64,000 nucleotides of DNA from Amblyomma americanum (Eukaryota > Arthropoda > Arachnida > Ixodida > Ixodidae): positions 49,006,272-49,070,271 of the forward strand of contig NC_135500.1 in the NCBI RefSeq assembly GCF_052857255.1. Reading direction: 5' to 3'. A program made the translations under genes and the position numbers. The notes beneath the pieces are model-generated. The model made no database searches. It saw nothing but the letters and a program-made list of their open reading frames with translations, and was not told the origin of the DNA. Numbering within the stretch: position 1 is the stretch's first letter; each line of letters starts with the position of its first letter. Positions 11,927-25,649 of this stretch are shown here, in pieces.

Positions 11927-13017
11927 AAACTTTTTCTCTCAGAACGGCGCGAAAACTTCTATTCCGGCTCAAAACAACGGGATACATTGTTGTAGATCGA
12001 AACTAGCAAAATTCACGAACATCGATTTTACAAGTCGTCGAAGAGTAGACATGAGAAAGGTGTAAACATTTTCTCTCAGAACTGCGCAAAACTTGTATTC
12101 CGACTAAAAGCAACGAGATAGATCGTTTTAGATCAAAACTAGCGAGATTTACGTACTTTGATTTTACAAGTCGTCGAAGAGTAGACGAGAGAGAGCTGTA
12201 AACTTTTTCTCTGAGAACTGCGCCAAAACTTGTATTCCGGCTCAAAATAACGGGATACATCGTTTTAGATCGAAACTAGCGAGATTCACGAACATCGATT
12301 TTAGAAGTCGCCGAAGAGTAGAGAGAAAGGTTTAAACTTTTTCTTTCAGAACTGCGCGAAAACTTGTACTCCGGCTCAAAACAACGGGATACATCGTTTT
12401 AGATAGAAACTAGCGAGATTTACGCAATTCGATATTACATGTCGTCGAAAAGTAGACGAGAGAAGGCTGTAAGCTTTTTCTCTCAGAACTGCGCGAAAAC
12501 TTGAATTCCGGCTCAAAACAACGGGATGCATCGATTTAGATTGAAACTAGCGAGATTTACGCACTTCGATTTTACAAGTCGTGGAAGAGTAGACGAGAGA
12601 AAGCTGTAAACGTTTCTCTCAGAACTGCGCGAAAACTTGAATTCCGGCTCAAAACAACAGGATACATCGTTTTAGATCAAAACTAGCGAGATTCACGAAC
12701 ATCGATTTTACAAGTCTTCGAAGAGTAGACGAGAGAGAGCTGTAAACGTTTTCTCTGAGAACTGTGCGAAAACTTGTATTCCGGCTAAAAACAACGGGAT
12801 ACATCGTTTTAGATCGAAACTAGCTAGATTTACGCACTTCGATTTTACAAGTCGTCGAAGAGTAGACGAGAGAAAGCTATAAGCTTTTTCTCTCAGAACT
12901 GCGCGAAAACTTGAATTCCGGCTCAAAACAACGGGATTCATCGTTTTAGATCGAAACTAGAGAGATTCAGGATCATAGATTTTACAAGTCGACAAAGGGT
13001 AGACGAGAGAAAGCTGT
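11927..13017. repeat. 1,227 bp module, second copy
   Basis: This is the second copy of the nine-monomer module. From 12,153 it also matches the start of the window (offset 12,152), so the sequence at base 1 is a further relative of this module. It ends where 'aaactttctctcag' replaces 'aaacgtttctctcag'. Confidence 0.78.
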
Positions 13018-13102
13018 AAACTTTCTCTCAGAACTGCGCGAAAACTTGTATTCCGGCTCAAAACCACGGGATACATTGTTTTAGATCAAAACGAGCGAGA
13101 TT

Positions 13103-14736
13103 TACGCACTTCGATTTTACAAGTGGTCAAAGAGTAGACGAGAGAAAGCTATTAACTTTTTCTCTCAGAACTGAGCGAAAACTTGTATTCCGGCTAAAAA
13201 CAACGAGATACATCGTTTTAGATCAAAACTAGCGAGATTTACGTACTTCGATTTTACAAGTCGTCGAAAAGTAGACGAGAGAAGGCTGTAAACGTTTTCT
13301 CTGAGAACTGCGCGAAAACTTGAATTCAGGCTCAAAACAACGGGATGCATCGATATAGATCGAAACTAGTGAGATTTATGCACTTCGATTTTACAAGTCG
13401 TCGAAGAGTAGACGAGAGAAAGCTGTAAACTTTTTCTCTCAGAACTGCGCGAAAACTTGAATTCCGGCTCAAAACAACGGGATACATCGTTTTAGAATGA
13501 AACTAGCGAGATTCACGAACATCGATTTTACAAGTCGTCGAAGTGTAGACGAGAGAGAGCTGTAATTGTTTTCTCTTAGAACTGCGCGAAAACTTGTATT
13601 CCGGCTCAAAACAACGAGATACATTGTTTTAGATCGAAACTAGCGAGATTTACGCACTTCGATTTTACAAGTCGTCGAAGAGTAGACGAGAGAGAGCTGT
13701 AAACGTTTTCTCTCAGAAGTGCGCGAAAACTTGTATTCCGGCTCAAAACAACGGGATACATCGTTTTAAATTGAAACTAGCGAGATTTACGCACTTCGAT
13801 TTTACAAGTCGTCGAAGAGTAGACGAGAGAAAGCTGTAAGCTTTTTCTCTCAGAACTGCGCGAAAACTTGTATTCCGGCTCAAAACAACGGGATACATCG
13901 TTTTAGATTGAAACTAGCGAGATTCACGAACATCGTTTTTACATGTCGTCGAAGAGTAGACGAGAGAAAGTTGTAAACTTTTTCTCTCATAACGGCACGA
14001 AAACTTGTATTCCGGCTCAAAACAACAGGGTACATCCTTTTAGATCGAAACTAGCGAGATTTAAGCACTTTGATTTTACAAGTCGTCGAAGAGTAGACGC
14101 GAGAAAGCTGAAAGCTTTTCCTCTCAGAACTGAGCGAAAACTTGAATTCCGGCTCAAAACAAAGGGATACATCGTTTTAGATCGAAACTAGCGCGATTTA
14201 CGCACTTAGACTTTACAAGTCGTCGAAGAGTAGACGAGAGAAAGCTGTATGCTTTCTCTCTCAGAACTGCGCGAAAACTTGAATTCCGGCTCAAAACAAC
14301 GGGATACATCGTTTTAGATCGAAACTAGCGCGATTTACGCACTTAGATTTTACAAGTCGTCGAAGAGTAGACGAGAGAAAGCTGTAAGCTTTCTCTCTCA
14401 GAACTGCGCGAAAACTTGTATTCCGGCTCAAAACAACTGGATACATCGTTTTAGATCGAAATTAGAGAGATTCACGAACATAGATTTTACAAGTCGACAA
14501 AGGGTAGACGAGAGAAAGCCGTAAACTTGCAGAACTGCGCGAAAACTTAAATTCCGGCTCAAAACAACGGGATACATCGTTTTAGACCGAAACTAGCGAG
14601 ATTCACGAACATCGATTTTACAAGTCGTCGCAGAGTAGAAGAGAGAGAGCTGTAACCTTTTGCTCTCAGAACGGCGCGAAAACTTGTATTCCGACTCAAA
14701 ACAACGGCATACATCGTTTTAGAACGAAACTAGCGA
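13103..14736. repeat. Higher-order copy C, first part (offset 6,002 from B)
   Basis: This stretch matches 7,101-8,734 at an offset of 6,002 bp. It carries its own private change at 14,438 (T in 'aaacaactgg', G in the other copies). At about 14,737 it departs from copy B and three extra monomers follow. Confidence 0.82.
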
Positions 14737-15147
14737 GATTTACGCACTTCGATTTTACAAGTCGTCGAAGAGTAGACCAGAGAAAGCTGTAAACGTTTTC
14801 TCTCAGAACTGCGCGAAAACTTGAATTCCGGCTCAAAACAACGGGATACATCGTTTTAGATCGAAACTAGCGAGATTCACGAACATCGATTTTACAAGTC
14901 GTCGAAGAGTAGACGAGAGAGAGCTGTAACCTTTTGCTCTCAGAACGGCGCGAAAAGTTGTATTCCGGCTCAAAACAACGGGATACATCGTTTTAGAACG
15001 AAACTAGCGAGATTTACGCACTTCGATTTTACAAGTCGTCGAAGAGTAGACGAGAGAAAGCTGTAAACGTTTTCTCTCAGAACTGCGCGAAAACTTGAAT
15101 TCCGGCTCAAAACAACGGGATACATCGTTTTAGATCGAAACTAGCGA
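14737..15147. repeat. Three-monomer (411 bp) insertion in copy C
   Basis: Before this interval the offset to copy B is 6,002; after it the offset is 6,413, a difference of exactly 411 bp (3 x 137). The interval has the 'gtagaccagagaaagc' variant, which also occurs in block II (for example near 22,415 and 28,970) but not at this place in copies A and B. It is another in-phase expansion. Confidence 0.8.
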
Positions 15148-18100
15148 GATTCACGAACATCGATTTTACAAGTCGTCGAAGAGTAGACGAGAGAGAGCTG
15201 TAAACGTTTTCTCTCAGAACTGCGCGAAAACTTGTATTCCGGCTCAAAACAACGGGATACATCGTTTTAGATCAAAACTAGCGAGATTTACGCACTTCGA
15301 TTTTACAAGTCGTCGAAGAGTAGACAAGAGAAAGCTGAAAGCTTTTTCTCTCAGAACTGCGCGAAAACTTGTATTCCGGCTCAAAACAACGGGATACATC
15401 GTTTCAGATCGAAACTAGCGAGATTCACGAACATCGATTTTACATGTCGTCGAAGAGTAGACGAGAGAAAGTTGTAAACTTTTTCGCTCATAACTGCGCG
15501 AAAACTTGTATTCCGGCTCAAAACAACAGGGTACATCGTTTTAGATCGAAACTAGCGAGATTTACGCACTTCGATTCTACAAGTCGTCGAAGAGTCGACG
15601 AGAGAAAGCTGTAAACTTTTTCTCTCAAAACTGGGCGAAAACTTCTATTCCGGCTCAAACAACGGGATACATTGTTTTAGATCGAAACTAGCAAAATTCA
15701 CGAACATTGATTTTACAAGTCGTCGAAGAGTAGACAAGAGAAAGTGTTAAACATTTTCTCTCAGAACTGCGCAAAACTTGTATTCCGACTAAAAGCAACG
15801 AGATACATCGTTTTAGATCAAAACTAGCGAGATTTATGTACTTCGATTTTACAAGTCGTCGAAGAGTAGACGAGAGAAAGCTATAAGCTTTTTCTCTCAG
15901 AACTGCGCGAAAACTTAAATTCCGGCTCAAAACAACGGGATACATCGTTTTAGATCGAAACTAGAGAGATTCAGGATCATAGATTTTACAAGTCGACAAA
16001 GGGTTGACGAGAGAAAGCTGTAAACTTTCTCTCAGAACTGCGCGAAAACTTGTATTCCGGCTCAAAACCACGGGATACATCGTTTTAGGTCAAAACGAGC
16101 GAGATTTACGCACTTCGATTTTACAAGTCGTCGAAGAGTAGACGAGAAAGAGCTTTAACCTTTTTCTCTCAGAACTGCGCCAAAACTTGTATTCCGGCTC
16201 AAAATAACGGGATACATCGTTTTAGATCGAAACTAGCGAGATTCACGAACATCGATTTTAGAAGTCGCCGAAGAGTAGACGAGAGAAAGGTTTAAACTTT
16301 TTCTTTCAGAACTGCGCGAAAACTTGTATTCCGGCTCAAAACAACGGGATACATCGTTTTAGATAGAAACTAGCGAGATTTACGCAATTCGATATTACAT
16401 GTCGTCGAAAAGTAGACGAGAGAAGGCTGTAAGCTTTTTCTCTCAGAACTGCGCGAAAACTTGAATTCCGGCTCAAAACAACGGGATGCATCGATTTAGA
16501 TCGAAACTAGCGAGATTTACGCACTTCGATTTTACAAGTCGTGGAAGAGTAGACGAGAGAAAGCTGTAAACGTTTCTCTCAGAACTGCGCGAAAACTTGA
16601 ATTCCGGCTCAAAACAACAGGATACATCGTTTTAGATCAAAACTAGCGAGATTCACGAACATCGATTTTACAAGTCGTCGAAGAGTAGACGAGAGAGAGC
16701 TGTAAACGTTTTCTCTCAGAACTGCGCGAAAACTTGTATTCCGGCTAAAAACAACGGGATACATCGTTTTAGATCGAAACTAGCTAGATTTACGCACTTC
16801 GATTTTACAAGTCGTCGAAGAGTAGACGAGAGAAAGCTATAAGCTTTTTCTCTCAGAACTGCGCGAAAACTTGAATTCCGGCTCAAAGCAACGGGATACA
16901 TCGTTTTAGATCGAAACTAGAGAGATTCAGGATCATAGATTTTACAAGTCGACAAAGGGTAGACGAGAGAAAGCTGTAAACTTTCTCTCAGAACTGCGCG
17001 AAAACTTGTATTCCGGCTCAAAACCACGGGATACATCGTTTTAGATCAAAACGAGCGAGATTTACGCACTTCGATTTTACAAGTGGTCAAAGAGTAGACG
17101 AGAGAAAGCTGTTAACTTTTTCTCTCAGAACTGCGCGAAAACTTCTATTCCGGCTCAAAACAACGGGATACATTGTTGTAGATCGAAACTAGCAAAATTC
17201 ACGAACATCGATTTTACAAGTCGTCGAAGAGTAGACAAGAGAAAGGTGTAAACATTTTCTCTCAGAACTGCGCAAAACTTGTATTCCGACTAAAAGCAAC
17301 GAGATAGATCGTTTTAGATCAAAACTAGCGAGATTTACGTACTTTGATTTTACAAGTCGTCGAAGAGTAGACGAGAGAGAGCTGTAAACTTTTTCTCTGA
17401 GAACTGCGCCAAAACTTGTATTCCGGATCAAAATAACGGGATACATCGTTTTAGATCGAAACTAGCGAGATTCACGAACATCGATTTTAGAAGTCGCCGA
17501 AGAGTAGAGAGAAAGGTTTAAACTTTTTCTTTCAGAACTGCGCGAAAACTTGTACTCCGGCTCAAAACAACGGGATACATCGTTTTAGATAGAAACTAGC
17601 GAGATTTACGCAATTCGATATTACATGTCATCGAAAAGTAGACGAGAGAAGGCTGTAAGCTTTTTCTCTCAGAACTGCGCGAAAACTTGAATTCCGGCTC
17701 AAAACAACGGGATGCATCGATTTAGATTGAAACTAGCGAGATTTACGCACTTCGATTTTACAAGTCGTGGAAGAGTAGACGAGAGAAAGCTGTAAACGTT
17801 TCTCTCAGAACTGCGCGAAAACTTGAATTCCGGCTCAAAACAACAGGATACATCGTTTTAGATCAAAACTAGCGAGATTCACGAACATCGATTTTACAAG
17901 TCTTCGAAGAGTAGACGAGAGAGAGCTGTAAACGTTTTCTCTGAGAACTGCGCGAAAACTTGTATTCCGGCTAAAAACAACGGGATACATCGTTTTAGAT
18001 CGAAACTAGCTAGATTTACGCACTTCGATTTTACAAGTCGTCGAAGAGTAGACGAGAGAAAGCTATAAGCTTTTTCTCTCAGAACTGCGCGAAAACTTGA

Positions 18101-19679
18101 ATTCCGGCTCAAAACAACGGGATTCATCGTTTTAGATCGAAACTAGAGAGATTCAGGATCATAGATTTTACAAGTCGACAAAGGGTAGACGAGAGAAAGC
18201 TGTAAACGTTTCTCTCAGAACTGCGGGAAAACTTGAATTCCCGCTCAAAACAACGGGATACATAGTTTTAGATCGAAAGTAGCGAGATTCGCGAACATCG
18301 ATTTTACAAGTCGTCGAAGAGTAGACGAGAGAAAGCTGTAAACTTTTTCTCTCAGAACGGCGCGAAAACTTCTATTCCGGCTCAAAACAACGGGATACAT
18401 TGTTGTAGATCGAAACTAGCAAAATTCACGAACATCGATTTTACAAGTCGTCGAAGAGTAGACATGAGAAAGGTGTAAACATTTTCTCTCAGAACTGCGC
18501 AAAACTTGTATTCCGACTAAAAGCAACGAGATAGATCGTTTTAGATCAAAACTAGCGAGATTTACGTACTTTGATTTTACAAGTCGTCGAAGAGTAGACG
18601 AGAGAGAGCTGTAAACTTTTTCTCTGAGAACTGCGCCAAAACTTGTATTCCGGCTCAAAATAACGGGATACATCGTTTTAGATCGAAACTAGCGAGATTC
18701 ACGAACATCGATTTTAGAAGTCGCCGAAGAGTAGAGAGAAAGGTTTAAACTTTTTCTTTCAGAACTGCGCGAAAACTTGTACTCCGGCTCAAAACAACGG
18801 GATACATCGTTTTAGATAGAAACTAGCGAGATTTACGCAATTCGATATTACATGTCGTCGAAAAGTAGACGAGAGAAGGCTGTAAGCTTTTTCTCTCAGA
18901 ACTGCGCGAAAACTTGAATTCCGGCTCAAAACAACGGGATGCATCGATTTAGATTGAAACTAGCGAGATTTACGCACTTCGATTTTACAAGTCGTGGAAG
19001 AGTAGACGAGAGAAAGCTGTAAACGTTTCTCTCAGAACTGCGCGAAAACTTGAATTCCGGCTCAAAACAACAGGATACATCGTTTTAGATCAAAACTAGC
19101 GAGATTCACGAACATCGATTTTACAAGTCTTCGAAGAGTAGACGAGAGAGAGCTGTAAACGTTTTCTCTGAGAACTGTGCGAAAACTTGTATTCCGGCTA
19201 AAAACAACGGGATACATCGTTTTAGATCGAAACTAGCTAGATTTACGCACTTCGATTTTACAAGTCGTCGAAGAGTAGACGAGAGAAAGCTATAAGCTTT
19301 TTCTCTCAGAACTGCGCGAAAACTTGAATTCCGGCTCAAAACAACGGGATTCATCGTTTTAGATCGAAACTAGAGAGATTCAGGATCATAGATTTTACAA
19401 GTCGACAAAGGGTAGACGAGAGAAAGCTGTAAACTTTCTCTCAGAACTGCGCGAAAACTTGTATTCCGGCTCAAAACCACGGGATACATTGTTTTAGATC
19501 AAAACGAGCGAGATTTACGCACTTCGATTTTACAAGTGGTCAAAGAGTAGACGAGAGAAAGCTATTAACTTTTTCTCTCAGAACTGAGCGAAAACTTGTA
19601 TTCCGGCTAAAAACAACGAGATACATCGTTTTAGATCAAAACTAGCGAGATTTACGTACTTCGATTTTACAAGTCGTCG
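15148..19679. repeat. Higher-order copy C, second part (offset 6,413)
   Basis: This stretch matches 8,735-13,266 at an offset of 6,413 bp. It includes the 1,227 bp module pair (now at about 17.11-19.43 kb), the distinctive monomer at 18,203 and the 11,217 variant (G to A in 'catgtcatcg'). The 7.1-13.27 kb interval was thus duplicated as one piece. Its right edge overlaps the start of block II unit U1 because both share the same sequence type. Confidence 0.82.
18203..18339. repeat. Second copy of the distinctive variant monomer
   Basis: This is the 6,413 bp-offset duplicate of the monomer at 11,790. It has the same arms, GCGGGAA at 18,223-18,229 and TTCCCGC at 18,238-18,244. It was carried along in the large duplication and is not an independent event. 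Confidence 0.8.
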
Positions 19680-21223
19680 AAGAGTAGACGAGAGAAAGCT
19701 GTAAACTTTTTCTCTCTGAACTGCGCGAAAACTTCTATTCCGGCTCAAAACAACGGGATACATTGTTTTAGATCGAAACTAGCAAAATTCACGAACATCG
19801 ATTTTACAAGTCTTCGAAGAGTAGACAAGAGAAAGGTGTAAACATTTTCTTTCAGAACTGCGCGAAAACTTGTATTCCGGCTAAAAACAACGAGATACAT
19901 CGTTTTAGATCAAAACTAGCGAGATTTACGTACTTGCATTTTACAAGTCGTCGAAGAGTAGACGAGAGAAAGCTGTAAACTTTTTCTCTCAGAACTGCGC
20001 GAAAATTTCTATTCCGGCTCAAACAACGGGATACATTGTTTTAGATCGAAACTAGCAAAATTCACGAACATCGATTTTACAAGTCGTCGAAGAGTAGACG
20101 AGAAAAAGGTTTAAACGTTTTCTCTCAGAACTGCGCGAAAACTTGTATTTCGGCTCAAAACAAAGGTATACATCGTTTTAGATATAAACTTGCGAGATTT
20201 ACGCAATTCGATTTTACAAGTCGTCGAAAAGTAGACGAGAGAAGGCTGTAAACGTTTTCTCTGAGAACTGCGCGAAAACTTGAATTCCGGCTCAAAACAA
20301 CGGGATGCATCGATTTAGATCGAAACTAGCGAGATTTACGCACATCGATTTTACAAGTCGTCGAAGAGTAGACGATAGAGAGCTGTAAATGTTTTCTCTC
20401 AGAACTGCGCGAAAACTTGTATTCCGGCACAAAACAACGGGATACATCGTTTTAGATCGAAACTAGCGAGATTTACGCACTTCGATTTTGCAAGTCGTCG
20501 AAGAGTAGACGAGGGAAAGCTATAAGCTTTTTCTCTCAGAACTGCGCGAAAACTTGTATTCCGGCTCAAAACAACGGGATACATCCTTTTAGATCGAAAC
20601 TAGCGAGGTTCACGAACATAGATTTTATAAGTCGTCGCAGGGTAGACGAGAGAAAGCTGTAAACTTTTTCTCTCAGAACAGCGCGAAAACTTCTATTCCG
20701 GCTCAAAACAACGGGATACATTGTTTTAGATCGAAACTAGCAAAATTCACGAACATCGATTTTACAAGTCGTCGAAGAGTAGACAAGAGAAAGGTGTAAA
20801 CGTTTTCTCTCTGAACTGCGCGAAAAATTGTATTTCGGCTCAAAACAAAGGGATACATCGTTTTAGATAGAAACTAGCGAGATTTACGCAATTCGATTTT
20901 ACAAGTCGTCGAAAAGTAGACGAGAGAAGGCTGTAAACGTTTTCTCTGAGAACTGCGCGAAAACTTGAATTCAGGCTCAAAACAACGGGATGCATCGATA
21001 TAGATCGAAACTAGTGAGATTTATGCACTTCGATTTTACAAGTCGTCGAAGAGTAGACGAGAGAAAGCTGTAAACTTTTTCTCTCAGAACTGCGCGAAAA
21101 CTTGAATTCCGGCTCAAAACAACGGGATACATCGTTTTAGAATGAAACTAGCGAGATTCACGAACATCGATTTTACAAGTCGTCGAAGTGTAGACGAGAG
21201 AGAGCTGTAATTGTTTTCTCTTA

Positions 21224-23403
21224 GAACTGCGCGAAAACTTGTATTCCGGCTCAAAACAACGAGATACATTGTTTTAGATCGAAACTAGCGAGATTTACGC
21301 ACTTCGATTTTACAAGTCGTCGAAGAGTAGACGAGAGAGAGCTGTAAACGTTTTCTCTCAGAACTGCGCGAAAACTTGTATTCCGGCTCAAAACAACGGG
21401 ATACGTCGTTTTAAATTGAAACTAGCGAGATTTACGCACTTCGATTTTACAAGTCGTCGAAGAGTAGACGAGAGAAAGCTGTAAGCTTTTTCTCTCAGAA
21501 CTGCGCGAAAACTTGTATTCCGGCTCAAAACAACGGGATACATCGTTTTAGATTGAAACTAGCGAGATTCACGAACATCGTTTTTACATGTCGTCGAAGA
21601 GTAGACGAGAGAAAGTTGTAAACTTTTTCTCTCATAACGGCACGAAAACTTGTATTCCGGCTCAAAACAACAGGGTACATCGTTTTAGATCGAAACTAGC
21701 GAGATTTAAGCACTTTGATTTTACAAGTCGTCGAAGAGTAGACGCGAGAAAGCTGAAAGCTTTTCCTCTCAGCACTGAGCGAAAACTTGAATTCCGGCTC
21801 AAAACAACGGGATACATCGTTTTAGATCGAAATTAGCGCGATTTACGCACTTAGACTTTACAAGTCGTCGAAGAGTAGACGAGAGAAAGCTGTATGCTTT
21901 CTCTCTCAGAACTGCGCGAAAACTTGAATTTCGGCTCAAAACAACGGGATACATCGTTTTAGATCGAAACTAGCGCGATTTACGCACTTAGATTTTACAA
22001 GTCGTCGAAGAGTAGACGAGAGAAAGCTGTAAGCTTTCTCTCTCAGAACTGCGCGAAAACTTGTATTCCGGCTCAAAACAACGGGATACATCGTTTTAGA
22101 TCGAAATTAGAGAGATTCACGAACATAGATTTTACAAGTCGACAAAGGGTAGACGAGAGAAAGCCGTAAACTTGCAGAACTGCGCGAAAACTTAAATTCC
22201 GGCTCAAAACAACGGGATACATCGTTTTAGACCGAAACTAGCGAGATTCACGAACATCGATTTTACAAGTCGTCGCAGAGTAGAAGAGAGAGAGCTGTAA
22301 CCTTTTGCTCTCAGAACGGCGCGAAAACTTGTATTCCGGCTCAAAACAACGGCATACATCGTTTTAGAACGAAACTAGCGAGATTTACGCACTTCGATTT
22401 TACAAGTCGTCGAAGAGTAGACCAGAGAAAGCTGTAAACGTTTTCTCTCAGAACTGCGCGAAAACTTGAATTCCGGCTCAAAACAACGGGATACATCGTT
22501 TTAGATCGAAACTAGCGGGATTCACGAACATCGATTTTACAAGTCGTCGAAGAGTAGACGAGAGAGAGCTGTAAACGTTTTCTCTCAGAACTGCGCGAAA
22601 ACTTGTATTCCGGCTCAAAACAACGGGATACATCGTTTTAGATCAAAACTAGCGAGATTTACGTACTTCGATTTTACAAGTCGTCGAAGAGTAGACAAGA
22701 GAAAGCTGAAAGCTTTTTCTCTCAGAACTGCGCGAAAACTTGTGTTCCGGCTCAAAACAACGGGATACATCGTTTCAGATTGAAACTAGCGAGATTCACG
22801 AACATCGATTTTACATGTCGTCGAAGAGTAGACGAGAGAAAGTTGTAAACTTTTTCGCTCATAACTGCGCGAAAACTTGTATTCCGGCTCAAAACAACAG
22901 GGTACATCGTTTTAGATCGAAACTAGCGAGATTTATGCACTTCGATTTTACAAGTCGTCGAAGAGTCGACGAGAGAAAGCTGTTAGCTTTTTCTCTCAGA
23001 ACTGAGCAAAAACTTGAATTCCGGCTCAAAACAACGGGATACATCGTTTTAGGTCGAAACTAGCGCGATTTACGCACTTCGATTATACAAGTCGTCGAAG
23101 AGTAGACGAGAGGAAGGCGTAAACTTTTTCTCTCAGAACTGCGCGAAAACGTGAATTCCACCTATAAACAACGGGATACATCGTTTTAGATCGAAACTAG
23201 CGAGATTTACGCATTTCGATTTTACAAGTCGTCGAAGAGTAGACGAGAGAGAGCTGTAAGCTTTTTCTCTCAGAACAGCGCGAAAAGTTGTATTCCGGCT
23301 CAAAGCAACGGGATACATCGTTTTAGAACGAAACTAGCGAGATTTACGAACATCGATTTTACAAGTCGTCGAAGAGTTGACGAGAGAAAGCTGTAAACTT
23401 GCA
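21224..23403. repeat. 2,180 bp module, U1 copy 1
   Basis: This is the U1 counterpart of 27,775-29,954, with the same order of variant monomers. Second-copy sequence follows from 23,404 to about 24,932. The perfect hairpin lies at 22,018-22,042. Compared with the corresponding part of block I (4,227 onward) it has one extra monomer, at about 22,382-22,518. Confidence 0.78.
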
Positions 23404-24932
23404 GAACTGCGCGAAAACTTGTATTCCGGCTCAAAACAACGAGATACATTGTTTTAGATCGAAACTAGCGAGATTTACGCACTTCGATTTTACAAGTCGT
23501 CGAAGAGTAGACGAGAGAGAGCTGTAAACGTTTTCTCTCAGAACTGCGCGAAAACTTGTATTCCGGCTCAAAACAACGGGATACATCGTTTTAAATTGAA
23601 ACTAGCGAGATTTACGCACTTCGATTTTACAAGTCGTCGAAGAGTAGACGAGAGAAAGCTGTAAGCTTTTTCTCTCAGAACTGCGCGAAAACTTGTATTC
23701 CGGCTCAAAACAACGGGATACATCGTTTTAGTTTGAAACTAGCGAGATTCACGAACATCGTTTTTACATGTCGTCGAAGAGTAGACGAGAGAAAGTTGTA
23801 AACTTTTTCTCTCATAACGGCACGAAAACTTGTATTCCGGCTCAAAACAACAGGGTACATCGTTTTAGATCGAAACTAGCGAGATTTAAGCACTTTGATT
23901 TTACAAGTCGTCGAAGAGTAGACGCGAGAAAGCTGAAAGCTTTTCCTCTCAGAACTGAGCGATAACTTGAATTCCGGCTCAAAACAACGGGATACATCGT
24001 TTTAGATCGAAACTAGCGCGATTTACGCACTTAGACTTTACAAGTCGTCGAAGAGTAGACGAGAGAAAGCTGTATGCTTTTTCTCTCAGAACTGCGCGAA
24101 AACTTGAATTCCGGCTCAAAACAACGGGATACATCGTTTTAGATCGAAACTAGCGCGATTTACGCACTTAGATTTTACAAGTCGTCGAAGAGTAGACGAG
24201 AGAAAGCTGTAAGCTTTCTCTCTCAGAACTGCGCGAAAACTTGTATTCCGGCTCAAAACAACGGGATACATCGTTTTAGATCGAAATTAGAGAGATTCAC
24301 GAACATAGATTTTACAAGTCGACAAAGGGTAGACGAGAGAAAGCCGTAAACTTGCAGAACTGCGCGAAAACTTAAATTCCGGCTCAAAACAACGGGATAC
24401 ATCGTTTTAGACCGAAACTAGCGTGATTCACGAACATCGATTTTACAAGTCGTCGCAGAGTAGAAGAGAGAGAGCTGTAACCTTTTGCTCTCAGAACGGC
24501 GCGAAAACTTGTATTCCGGCTCAAAACAACGGCATACATCGTTTTAGAACGAAACTAGCGAGATTTACGCACTTCGATTCTACAAGTCGTCGAAGAGTAG
24601 ACCAGAGAAAGCTGTAAACGTTTTCTCTCAGAACTGCGCGAAAACTTGAATTCCGGCTCAAAACAACGGGATACATCGTTTTAGATCGAAACTAGCGAGA
24701 TTCACGAACATCGATTTTACAAGTCGTCGAAGAGTAGACGAGAGAGAGCTGTAAACGTTTTCTCTCAGAACTGCGCGAAAACTTGTATTCCGGCTCAAAA
24801 CAACAGGATACATCGTTTTAGATCAAAACTAGCGAGATTTACGTACTTCGATTTTACAAGTCGTCGAAGAGTAGACAAGAGAAAGCTGAAAGCTTTTTCT
24901 CTCAGAACTGCGCGAAAACTTGTATTCCGGCT
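23404..24932. repeat. 2,180 bp module, U1 copy 2 (partial)
   Basis: Matches U1 copy 1 at offset 2,180 and U2 copy 2 at offset 6,551. It carries the same copy-2 diagnostic bases ('agtttgaaac', 'gcgataacttg', 'gattctacaag') and stops short of a full module, as U2 copy 3 does. Confidence 0.78.
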
Positions 24933-25649
24933 AAAAACAACGAGATACATCGTTTTAGATCAAAACTAGCGAGATTTACGTACTTCGATTTTACAAGTCG
25001 TCGAAGAGTAGACGAGAGAAAGCTGTAAACTTTTTCTCTCTGAACTGCGCGAAAACTTCTATTCCGGCTCAAAACAACGGGATACATTGTTTTAGATCGA
25101 AACTAGCAAAATTCACGAACATCGATTTTACAAGTCTTCGAAGAGTAGACAAGAGAAAGGTGTAAACATTTTCTTTCAGAACTGCGCGAAAACTTGTATT
25201 CCGGCTAAAAACAACGAGATACATCGTTTTAGATCAAAACTAGCGAGATTTACGTACTTGCATTTTACAAGTCGTCGAAGAGTAGACGAGAGAAAGCTGT
25301 ATGCTTTTTCTCTCAGAACTGCGCGAAAACTTGAATTCCGGCTCAAAACAACGGGATACATCGTTTTAGATCGAAACTAGCGCGATTTACGCACTTAGAT
25401 TTTACAAGTCGTCGAAGAGTAGACGAGAGAAAGCTGTAAGCTTTCTCTCTCAGAACTGCGCGAAAACTTGTATTCCGGCTCAAAACAACGGGATACATCG
25501 TTTTAGATCGAAATTAGAGAGATTCACGAACATAGATTTTACAAGTCGACAAAGGGTAGACGAGAGAAAGCCGTAAACTTGCAGAACTGCGCGAAAACTT
25601 AAATTCCGGCTCAAAACAACGGGATACATCGTTTTAGACCGAAACTAGC
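24423..25649. repeat. 1,227 bp duplicated segment inside U1
   Basis: Sequence from about 24,198 to 24,930 recurs at 25,425 onward with a 1,227 bp offset (for example the 'gcgtgattcacgaacatcg' monomer at 24,421 and 25,648). The variants 'ggctaaaaacaacgag' plus 'acttctattccgg' recur at the same spacing (24,902 and 26,129). The spacing equals that of the nine-monomer module in block I, but the content differs. The same arrangement occurs in U2 at 33,154 and 34,381. Confidence 0.7.

Noticed and set aside
22740..23063. A 107-codon open frame, repeated many times on the + strand (for example 29,291, 31,471, 38,022, 63,064)
   Set aside because: It spans parts of three monomers, recurs only because the array repeats, has no recognisable domain and overlaps similar frames on the other strand. 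Differences between copies fall without regard to codon position as far as I can see.
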